The notes beneath the pieces are model-generated. The model was not told the origin of the DNA, ran no database searches, and saw only the letters and a program-made list of their open reading frames with translations. From Methylomonas sp. 11b (lineage in GTDB: Bacteria > Pseudomonadota > Gammaproteobacteria > Methylococcales > Methylomonadaceae): DNA of 64,000 nt. The number at the start of each line of letters is the position of its first letter. The stretch's first letter is position 1. The position numbers and the translations under genes are program-made. Location: assembly GCF_000515215.1 (NCBI RefSeq), contig NZ_KI911557.1:2909741-2973740 (forward strand), in the 5' to 3' direction. Below, in pieces: positions 48,296-55,728 of the stretch.

Positions 48296-48796
48296 GGGCG
48301 ATTCGAGCGTTGTGACTGGGATGTTTATTATCCATGATTGAACGCGGAATTGACTAACTACGGTTTTTGCGGGAAATGCCGTAAAGCAAAGCCATTATTG
48401 TGGCAAATAACATAGAAATTAATATGGTAGCTGTCGATTTTAGCGTAAGCCCCTGAATCATGTAGTCTCAAGGGCTTGGCACGGATATTGTTATATAAAG
48501 ACCGGTGTCAGGGATGTTTAAGTTCTCTCCCCCGTGAACATGGAAAACAGGACGCCAGGGATACCTGGATAGAAGCGCGGAAAAACGCTTTTATCCAGGC
48601 AGGGATGATTCCAAGCTCGTTATGCCTCCTGCCTGCTGCAATATAATCAGTAAAAAGCCAAATCAAATTAGCGATGAGCCGCAGGGCTGAATTGTCCATA
48701 TGCCCATCCTCTATCCCTAGCGAAGCTTTCGCACGACGATATTCAAAGGTGGCTAACGGCACTGCTCTATCAGCAGTGCCGTCAACCAGTATTGAA
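48296..48796. other. Intergenic region with no recognised gene
   Basis: A 501-bp gap behind the first TonB receptor gene. A frame at 48508-48762 on the minus strand largely reads through a repeat hairpin and shows no domain. The only structured feature seen is the hairpin at 48564-48599. Confidence 0.45.
48564..48599. repeat. REP-like long hairpin
   Basis: Fourteen-base arms, CCTGGATAGAAGCG and CGCTTTTATCCAGG, with one mismatch and an 8-nt loop. It looks like an interspersed palindromic repeat rather than a terminator, because no T-run follows. Confidence 0.5.
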
Positions 48797-51205
48797 TTAA
48801 TACTCCAATTTCAAAGATCCCATGGCGGAAATGGGCGCACCGACGTTGGCTGTAGGCAACCAAGAAGTTGAGCCAGTGTAGTATTCCTTATCCAACAGAT
48901 TATAGACATTGACTTGCGCCGTCAGACGCGTTTTGCCGATGGGTTGTACATAGGCCAGCATCGCATCCAAGCGAGTATATCCAGGCAATTGATAGGTGTT
49001 GGTATTGTCGCCTTCGCGCTTACCGACAACCACCCCGCCCAAGCCAGCCTTAAATTGCTCGGTGAATTGGTAGGTACCCCACAGACTGGCTTGATGCTCG
49101 GGCACATTCAACAAACGATTGCCCTGCAAACCGCTGTAATCCTTGGTATATCTGGCGTCGGTGTAGGCATAGGTCGTCACCAGGCTGAATTCGTCGGTGA
49201 TCTGACCTTTAATATCCACTTCAATGCCCTGACTACGCGCTTCGCCGATAGTTTTTTGATCGGTGGGGTCCGGCGTACTCAAGTCGAAGGTCATCAGATT
49301 ATTTTTGGTCAAATGATAATACGCCACAGTTGACGATAGCCGCTTGTCGAAAAACTCGGTTTTGAAACCGATTTCGTACTGCTCGGCAGCTTGCGGTGCA
49401 AAATTGCCACCGGTGGCGGAACGGCCGTTATTGGTGCCGAACGATTCGACGTAGTTGCCGTACAAAGACAACCAATCCCAAGGCTGATAAACGATACCTA
49501 CCCGCGGACTGAATTTATCTTCATGCTGCATGCTGAATCCGGCCTTGGTTTCGTCCCAGGATGTACCGCCGTAACCGCCGTAGCCAGCCATATCGTAACG
49601 GCCTCCACCCATGATATGTAACTTATCCAAAATCGTAATTTGATCCTGGAAGTAAACGCCGTACCAATCGTCGCGCGAGCGCCAAAACCAGTTGGCGGGC
49701 TCGGCGCGCAGGGCCGCTAAATCGAAATTGCCGTATTGGGGATTATCGATATCGAAGGTAGGGATGGTGCCGTAACTAAAGTTATTGTCCGGCGCATCCT
49801 GGTTAAAAAAGAACCAATCTCCCCCTACTAAAACATCATGCTTAAGGCCAAAGGTTTGAAACTTTCCAGTTAGATCGAGACTAGTAGAGTAAGAGCGGCG
49901 GTTGCTGGTACCGAGAATGCCAAATCTATCCAGAGTATGTCCATCCGCGTTTATTTTACTGTTAGGCGCGACGCCGCCGAATACGATGTCGGTCTCGTCC
50001 CACTGAAATTTATGCCTTAGCCCCCAGTCATCATTAAATTTGAAGCTCCAATCCGCATAAATCAGCGTAGTGTCTTGGCTGGGTTTGATGGCCGGATCAC
50101 CGGTAAATAAGGATCTGCGGTTTGTAATAGGCCGATTGCCCGATACCGGCACGCCATAATCTTCCGTGTAATTTTCATGGCGTTTCTCTATTTCGACATT
50201 GGCCTCGAAGCGGTCGTTGGGCCGCCAAGTCAATTTCGGCGCAATAAATACCCGCTCGTGATCGACAAAATCTCTGAACGAATTGCCTTCGTCGTAAGCG
50301 GCATTAAACCGGTACAACAGGGTTTTATCTTTATCCAGCGGTCCGGTTGCATCGACCGTGGTACGAAATTCGCTGAAAGAGCCGAATTGTTGCTGCAAGG
50401 AATAGTAAGGCACATCCAACGCCTTTTTGGTCACGTAGTTGACCATACCGCCGGGCTGCAACCGACCATACAGCACGGATGCCGGACCTTTCAATACCTC
50501 GAGCTGTTCGATATTCGCCGGATCGAACTTGCCCATCGAGCGCCTGAAACCATTGCGATACATTTGGTCGTCGGAAGCAAAGCCGCGAATAATGAAGCTT
50601 TCGTACATATCCGCCGTACCGTAAGCCCGCTGCACGCCGCTGACGTTTTGCGTCAAGGCGTCTTCGATGCGGATCGCTTGCTGATCGTTCATGATCGATT
50701 TGGGGACGACCTGGATGGATACCGGGGTGTCCATAATCGCAATATCGGTTTTGGTTGCAGTGGATGCATTCGGCACCGCATAGATTTGGCTGAAAGGGTC
50801 GTTAGGGTCATATACCTTTTTGCCAACCACATTCACCGCCGGCAACGCCGTAGGGTCCTGTTTGTAATTCAGAGACTGTCTTTCGATCAAAATATTGCCG
50901 TTTTCAGCGATGCGGTAACTCAAACCGCTACCTCCCAGCAGATGTTGCAACGCGGCTTCCGGGGTGTAATGGCCGCTAAGGCCCTTGCTTTGCAAACCCT
51001 CAGTGATTGCCGTGTCGTAGACCAGTTGCAAGCCGCCGGATTCCGCCAAGCGATTCAGCGCGGTAGACAGAGAGCCTGCAGGGATACTGAAAGCCCGACT
51101 GGCGCTTTCTGCAACCGCGGTGCCGGAAACCGCCAGCACAGCCCCTAATACCAGTGCCGAAGCATGTCCAAACAGGCCGCCGCTAAATGTTTGTTTCAAC
51201 GTCAT
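48797..51205 (-). CDS. STN-type TonB-dependent siderophore receptor (receptor 1)
   Basis: An 802-residue outer-membrane receptor. A signal peptide (to about residue 32) is followed by an STN signalling domain (~39-107, FSIPAGSLSTALNRLAESGG), the plug (DTPVSIQVVPKSIMNDQQA, then VLKGPASVLYGRLQPGGMVNYVTKK) and a beta-barrel ending in aromatic SLKLEY. It should import a ferric siderophore or other metal chelate with TonB energy, and signal to an anti-sigma factor. It is divergent from a FecI-like sigma gene 543 bp away, but no fecR is beside either. It is closely related to receptor 3 (60504-62864). Confidence 0.92.
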   Translation of the reverse strand: MTLKQTFSGGLFGHASALVLGAVLAVSGTAVAESASRAFSIPAGSLSTALNRLAESGGLQLVYDTAITEGLQSKGLSGHYTPEAALQHLLGGSGLSYRIAENGNILIERQSLNYKQDPTALPAVNVVGKKVYDPNDPFSQIYAVPNASTATKTDIAIMDTPVSIQVVPKSIMNDQQAIRIEDALTQNVSGVQRAYGTADMYESFIIRGFASDDQMYRNGFRRSMGKFDPANIEQLEVLKGPASVLYGRLQPGGMVNYVTKKALDVPYYSLQQQFGSFSEFRTTVDATGPLDKDKTLLYRFNAAYDEGNSFRDFVDHERVFIAPKLTWRPNDRFEANVEIEKRHENYTEDYGVPVSGNRPITNRRSLFTGDPAIKPSQDTTLIYADWSFKFNDDWGLRHKFQWDETDIVFGGVAPNSKINADGHTLDRFGILGTSNRRSYSTSLDLTGKFQTFGLKHDVLVGGDWFFFNQDAPDNNFSYGTIPTFDIDNPQYGNFDLAALRAEPANWFWRSRDDWYGVYFQDQITILDKLHIMGGGRYDMAGYGGYGGTSWDETKAGFSMQHEDKFSPRVGIVYQPWDWLSLYGNYVESFGTNNGRSATGGNFAPQAAEQYEIGFKTEFFDKRLSSTVAYYHLTKNNLMTFDLSTPDPTDQKTIGEARSQGIEVDIKGQITDEFSLVTTYAYTDARYTKDYSGLQGNRLLNVPEHQASLWGTYQFTEQFKAGLGGVVVGKREGDNTNTYQLPGYTRLDAMLAYVQPIGKTRLTAQVNVYNLLDKEYYTGSTSWLPTANVGAPISAMGSLKLEY

Positions 51206-51518
51206 GAATTTCCCTCGCTGTTGTTAAATGATGACTATCGTTGTTTTGACGCACGACAGGCATAAAACAGGAAGTGAGGGATCAAAATTCTTCCTGACTA
51301 GAAAAGTCCGTCATGCCCGCCGGGATACCCAAAGGGCAAAAAAGGGGGCATGTGCCATGGATGGCGAGCTTCAAGCTGTCCATGTCGTCTGGATTTCGGT
51401 ATTTCCGTTTTACCTCGGAGGTATATCGAAATGAGCATTTTGCGGATGCGCGAGACATTCAGATTAAGCAGCTTGCCAACCATCAAGGGTTTTGAAGGCG
51501 CCGGGCGTGCGAGTTGAT

Positions 51519-51568
51519 TACGGCATCAATACCAAAAAATAGGTTATATGCCGCACTCAATACGGCAT
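51519..51568. promoter_or_regulatory. Cluster of three ATGCCGCA-like half-sites
   Basis: TACGGCAT at 51519-51526, ATGCCGCA at 51548-51555 and TACGGCAT at 51561-51568. The last two form an inverted repeat (one mismatch) with a 5-bp gap. They lie in the 543-bp interval between receptor 1 and its divergent sigma gene, which holds no other gene that I recognise. The same 8-mer recurs before the second sigma gene as a perfect palindrome. Confidence 0.4.
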
Positions 51569-51748
51569 CCCATCGATTTTTTGCGCCTTAATCTTTGTCT
51601 CCAAACTCGACGAATACCAAACCAATCGGCACCAAAGCCCCGGATTCCCTGGCTCTTGCCGCACTTGCTGCGTTTGAGGTTATTGTTTGGCATGAATTTG
51701 GCTTTACCTTATGAGTGAAAAATCACCGTACCGGGCAAATCCCTCAAT

Positions 51749-52300
51749 ATGAACTTGGACATAAGCGCGCTTTATCGCCTGCATTGCAAGGAGCTGTTGC
51801 ATCACCTGCTGCGCATAGTCAAATGCCAGGAAACCGCAGAAGATCTGGTGCAAGAAAGTTATCTGATTTTGGCCCGCACCGCCAATGCCACGGCAATCGC
51901 AAGCCCGCGCAGCTTTTTATATCGGACCGCTAGCAATCTGGCTCTTGATCATCTGCGCCACAATAAAATCGTCGAACGCCATCAGGAAGCGGCTCCGCTC
52001 GTGGAAGAACCACAACAGCCCGGCGCAGAAAGCGCAATTGCCAGCCAGCAATGCCGGACCTTGTTGTACCAAACCATCGCCGAACTGCCGCCGCGTTGTC
52101 GGGATGCATTTATCCTGCATAAAATTCGCGGTCTTAGTTATCGGGAAGTGGCTGGTGTGCTGGATATTTCCGAAAGCGCAGTGGAAAAGCACATCGTCAA
52201 AGGCTTGGTGCACTGTCGAAAGCAGCGTGCGCAACTGGCAATCGCGTTTCTGCCAACCCCAAGTTGTCGGCAATCGGAGTACTACAGAGCAGCCAGCTAA
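51749..52300 (+). CDS. FecI-like ECF sigma factor without adjacent FecR
   Basis: A 183-residue ECF sigma-70 factor. Region 2 reads ALYRLHCKELLHHLLRIVK...AEDLVQESYLILART, then PRSFLYRTASNLALDHLRH; region 4 reads IAELPPRCRDAFILHKIRGLSYREVAGVLDISESAVEKHIVKGL. This is the iron-starvation (FecI) type. Normally a fecR anti-sigma gene follows; here the next gene, 90 bp on, is a secreted BNR-repeat protein. It is divergent from receptor 1, the likely signal source and target. Confidence 0.9.
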   Translation: MNLDISALYRLHCKELLHHLLRIVKCQETAEDLVQESYLILARTANATAIASPRSFLYRTASNLALDHLRHNKIVERHQEAAPLVEEPQQPGAESAIASQQCRTLLYQTIAELPPRCRDAFILHKIRGLSYREVAGVLDISESAVEKHIVKGLVHCRKQRAQLAIAFLPTPSCRQSEYYRAAS

Positions 52301-52390
52301 AGGCTGACAAGCCTTGCGCCGGGCGAGTTTACAAATCAAGTCCTCTCAAGTTAAAAAGATGATTCATTTTCTTCTACCCATGGTCGCCCA

Positions 52391-53614
52391 ATGCATACTA
52401 TCAAGGTCTTTCTCACCATAATCGGCGGGCTGCTTTTGCTTTTTATAGGCGCACACAACGCATTTGCCAAACCGCCGCATGCGTTGCGGATTAGCGAACT
52501 GCAAATCCCGGCCAGTGGTGTCAGCCAGCAACACCATCTGGCACAGACCGCCACCGGCGAGTTAATCGTCAGTTGGGTGGAAACCGACGGCGTTAGCAGC
52601 ACCGCTAAATTTGCCATACTGGAAAAACAGGGCTGGAGCATGCCGTTAACGGTGATCAAGGTCGAGGGTAAATTGGCCGACCCACCGGTAGTGCTTGGAC
52701 TAAGTGACGGCAGCCTGGCGGCGGCCTGGATGCGGTATGTGAAGGACTCTCCGGACCGCTATGCGGCAGACATCTATCTGGCCAGATCGATAGACGGCGG
52801 TTTAAGCTGGAGCCCACCGCTAAAACCTTACGGCGATGCTGCGCGTATCTACGATGCGCAAATGTCTTTGGCCGCACTTCCCGATGCACGACTGGCGCTG
52901 GTTTGGACCGACATGCGCAATGTCAGCCACGACCCGGCGGCCGATAAGAAAACCAACCGCTACCAACTGATGGCGAGCGTAATCGACAAAAATTGGCGCG
53001 CCAGCCCGGAGCTAACGCTGGATGACGATGTTTGCTCCTGCTGCCGCAGTTTTACCGACGCGCTGGGCGAACAATTGGTCACCGTTTATCGCGACCATGC
53101 TGTCGGCGAAATTCGCGATATTAGCGCCGTGCGCTGGCAAGCCGGCGGAGATCCGAAAATCGCTAGCGTTCATGCGGACGGCTGGGTGATCGGCGGTTGC
53201 CCAAGCAATGGGCCATCCATCGATCTAACGCCAACCGCTGGCGTGGCGGCCTGGTTCACTGCCGCCGACGGTAAAGGCCGGGTGAAACTGGCCTTCTCCA
53301 CTGACAACGGCGCGCATTTTAATTCACCTATCGAGCTGGATGCCGACGCCAGCGGCTATACCAACGCCTTACTGCTGGACGACGGTTCAGCCTTGGTCAG
53401 CTGGCGCGGCCGCAATGGGCCAGAAGATGAGTTACGAGTCGCCAAAGTGACAACCAACGGCAAAGTCAGCCGGCAAACCACGGTGTATCACGGCAGCTTC
53501 CCGAAATGGCCCAGCAAATACCTGGCGATGGCCCGCGTCGGCAAGCAAGCTTTTGTCGCCTGGACCGATCCGATGCAAAAGAAAGTGCGGCTAGTCTCTT
53601 TAACCATCGACTAA
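52391..53614 (+). CDS. Secreted BNR/sialidase-fold protein with CSCC motif
   Basis: A 407-residue exported protein. An N-terminal hydrophobic signal (about 5-26) is followed by a beta-propeller-like series with Asp-box type motifs (SIDGGLSW at 133-140 and STDNGAHF later). A cysteine cluster CSCC (215-218) lies in DDDVCSCCRSF, with another Cys at 270 in GGCPSNGP. Sialidase catalytic residues were not identified, so sugar cleavage is not implied. The cysteines could bind a metal. The gene follows a FecI-like sigma gene, which suggests a role in metal uptake or storage. Confidence 0.72.
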   Translation: MHTIKVFLTIIGGLLLLFIGAHNAFAKPPHALRISELQIPASGVSQQHHLAQTATGELIVSWVETDGVSSTAKFAILEKQGWSMPLTVIKVEGKLADPPVVLGLSDGSLAAAWMRYVKDSPDRYAADIYLARSIDGGLSWSPPLKPYGDAARIYDAQMSLAALPDARLALVWTDMRNVSHDPAADKKTNRYQLMASVIDKNWRASPELTLDDDVCSCCRSFTDALGEQLVTVYRDHAVGEIRDISAVRWQAGGDPKIASVHADGWVIGGCPSNGPSIDLTPTAGVAAWFTAADGKGRVKLAFSTDNGAHFNSPIELDADASGYTNALLLDDGSALVSWRGRNGPEDELRVAKVTTNGKVSRQTTVYHGSFPKWPSKYLAMARVGKQAFVAWTDPMQKKVRLVSLTID

Positions 53615-53635
53615 GACAAGAGATCGAAGGTAATT

Positions 53636-53745
53636 ATTAACCCAGCCCTTAAATTCCCTGGAGCCGTTAAACCGCACAGAGAATCCAATATAGCCGCAGG
53701 GCTCCCGCCTTCGCGGGAGCAACGATATTTAAGGGCCGGGTTAAT
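53636..53745. repeat. 110-bp MITE-like element with 19-bp inverted ends
   Basis: The left end ATTAACCCAGCCCTTAAAT (53636-53654) and the right end ATTTAAGGGCCGGGTTAAT (53727-53745) are inverted copies with one mismatch. An internal hairpin, GCTCCCGC-CTTC-GCGGGAGC, lies at 53701-53720. A related partial copy is at 179-203. No transposase is encoded, and I could not identify a clear target-site duplication. Confidence 0.6.
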
Positions 53746-53797
53746 GGTCACGATTAATTGTCACCAGCTCACTTAAGGCAAGGACTCTGCCAAAGAC

Positions 53798-53813
53798 TGC
53801 GGCATATGCCGCA
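53798..53813. promoter_or_regulatory. 16-bp perfect palindrome before a sigma gene
   Basis: TGCGGCATATGCCGCA lies about 165-180 bp upstream of the second FecI-like sigma gene. A perfect 16-bp palindrome without a loop is more typical of a dimeric regulator site than of a terminator. The half-site ATGCCGCA also occurs before the first sigma gene. Confidence 0.45.
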
Positions 53814-53977
53814 ATTCCCGCTTAAAACAGGTCATATCACGCATCTACTTTGTTTTTAAGCGCCGCCAAAACATTACTACCGACGGCATAGTCGCGCTAA
53901 CGCGCGGTGTCTAATGACAACACGGCTGGCTTGGCTTGGTTATTGCTGAAAAGCATCTTTACTTGCCCCGGCCACGA

Positions 53978-54514
53978 ATGCCTTCAATGTCCAAAGAATC
54001 ACCAGGATTTCTGCACACGCTGTTTCTGCAACACGCGCACGAAATCGGCAGCTTTTTACGCGGCCGTTGGCCGCGAGAACCCGATGTAAGCGACATCGTG
54101 CAGGAAACTTTTCTGCGCCTATCGCAATATCCAGAGCCGCAAACCATTCAAAACCCCAGGGCGTTTTTATTTCAGACCGCCGCCAATCTAACGGTTGACC
54201 GACATCGCCGCCGCGAAACGCGCGCACGCTTCGATGAACCCGACGCAGACATCGAGCATGTTGCCGACCAGCGCCTTTCGCCCGAGCATTATTGGCAAAC
54301 TCATCAACAATTGGAGAAATTCTCCGCCTGGCTGGACGAATTGCCGGAATTGCGCCGCCATGCCTTTGTGTTATACCGCATAGAAGGCTGCTCGCATGCC
54401 GAAATAGCTAAACGTTTGGGCATTTCAGTACGCTGCTCTGAACGCTACGTGATGCTGGCGATGCAACATATCAGCGCCAAGCTCAGCACAGAATCGGATC
54501 ATGATTGGCGGTGA
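53978..54514 (+). CDS. FecI-like ECF sigma factor (module 2)
   Basis: An ECF sigma factor, 178 residues from ATG 53978 (an in-frame ATG at 53987 and a TTG at 53936 are alternatives; no clear Shine-Dalgarno decides). Region 2: EPDVSDIVQETFLRLSQYP and PRAFLFQTAANLTVDRHRR. Region 4: WLDELPELRRHAFVLYRIEGCSHAEIAKRLGISVRCSERYVMLAM. It starts the sigma-FecR-receptor module 53978-58110. It would be released by FecR on receptor signalling and drive the receptor gene. Confidence 0.88.
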   Translation: MPSMSKESPGFLHTLFLQHAHEIGSFLRGRWPREPDVSDIVQETFLRLSQYPEPQTIQNPRAFLFQTAANLTVDRHRRRETRARFDEPDADIEHVADQRLSPEHYWQTHQQLEKFSAWLDELPELRRHAFVLYRIEGCSHAEIAKRLGISVRCSERYVMLAMQHISAKLSTESDHDWR

Positions 54515-54558
54515 TTGCCGCCTGGCCCGTCTATGAAAAAGTCCGGTAAACTGTTCCT

Positions 54559-55569
54559 TTGATAAACACATTTCAGTCACTCAGCGTGTCAGACAGCGAA
54601 TCTACCAGCCAAACCACGCGCGACCAAGCAATAGCCTGGCTGCTGCGCTTGCGCGATGCGCCCGCGGACGCGCAACTCCAGCGTACTTTCGCGGACTGGT
54701 TGGCGATCAATCCCGCCCATCAAACGGCGTATCGGCAGGTGCAGGCACAATGGGACTGGCTGGAGCCGCTTAAAGATCAGGCGTTTCGTGCCCGTGACGA
54801 AGCCTTGCGCTATCGACCGCAAACTCATCATTCCACGTGGCGGCAATGGCCGGCATACAGCGCGGCGGCGGCTCTACTATTCGGCGTCGGCTTGGCAATA
54901 TTTTCGCCGCAAGGCTGGTACGGCCTGCCGCATAGCTACAACACGGCTAAGGGGCAAAGACAGGTGGTGGCCTTATCCGACGGTAGCGAGCTGGAATTGA
55001 ATACCGATACCGAAGTGCGGGTGCATTTCAATCATGCCCAACGCCGCGTTGAGTTGATACGCGGCGAAGCGTTCTTTAAAGTCATTCACAATGCCGACAG
55101 GCCGTTTAGTGTGCAGGCGGGCAATCTCAGCGTGCGCGACATAGGCACGGCTTTTGATGTGTATAAGCAAGCCGACCGGGTTAGTGTCACGGTGCAAGAA
55201 GGTGTGGTGGAAATGTCCGTTCAGAGCGAACATCGCGAATTGCATGCGGGACAACAACTGGCGTATAGCGACGATCATCGCTTCGTGCCGGTCATCGCAA
55301 GCGATATTGCCGCCGCGACGGCCTGGCGCCAAGGGCAATTAATTTTTAACGGTCGGCGGTTGGTCGAGGTTTTGGCGGAAATCGGCCGTTATCACGACGT
55401 GCAGATTCGTCTACCCGATCCGAAACTGGCCGAGCTACGCGTCAACGGCAGTTTCCGCACCGAGCAATTGGATGGGATGTTGAATGCGGTTACCGCTTTA
55501 TTGCCGGTCAACGTCAAGCGTATCGGCGAGCGGGAAATCGTCTTGGAAGCCGCTTCGGGCAAGCGCTAA
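54559..55569 (+). CDS. FecR-like anti-sigma/signal transducer (module 2)
   Basis: A 336-residue inner-membrane FecR. The N-terminal DUF4880 region (QAIAWLLRLRDAPADAQLQRTFADWLAINPAHQTAYRQ) would bind sigma. A single membrane helix lies near 102-117 (AAAALLFGVGLAIF), followed by the periplasmic FecR domain (GQRQVVALSDGSELELNTDTEVRV and RGEAFFKV, GTAFDVY, VQEGVVEM). The start is unclear: TTG 54559 or GTG 54586. It sits between its sigma and receptor genes and is clearly related to the module 3 FecR (QGWYG...Y after the helix in both). Confidence 0.9.
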   Translation: MINTFQSLSVSDSESTSQTTRDQAIAWLLRLRDAPADAQLQRTFADWLAINPAHQTAYRQVQAQWDWLEPLKDQAFRARDEALRYRPQTHHSTWRQWPAYSAAAALLFGVGLAIFSPQGWYGLPHSYNTAKGQRQVVALSDGSELELNTDTEVRVHFNHAQRRVELIRGEAFFKVIHNADRPFSVQAGNLSVRDIGTAFDVYKQADRVSVTVQEGVVEMSVQSEHRELHAGQQLAYSDDHRFVPVIASDIAAATAWRQGQLIFNGRRLVEVLAEIGRYHDVQIRLPDPKLAELRVNGSFRTEQLDGMLNAVTALLPVNVKRIGEREIVLEAASGKR

Positions 55570-55728
55570 TGAAGGTGCGGATTTATTCCGACGCTCCAAT
55601 TCGCATCTACTCCGTTACGGAAGGCTGGCGCTAACGGCGTCAGGGAAAAAACATTCAAAGGCTGGCGGCTTTTTCAAGCCTCCGCGTCTATGCCCATGAA
55701 CCCTAAAAAAATAATGGAGACATGGAGC

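Noticed and set aside
48508..48762. Possible small minus-strand gene
   Set aside because: It reads through a REP-like hairpin and has no domain; its translation is a by-product of the repeat.
52391..53614. True sialidase
   Set aside because: Only Asp-box type motifs were seen. The catalytic Arg triad and Tyr/Glu pair could not be identified, so enzyme activity is not claimed.
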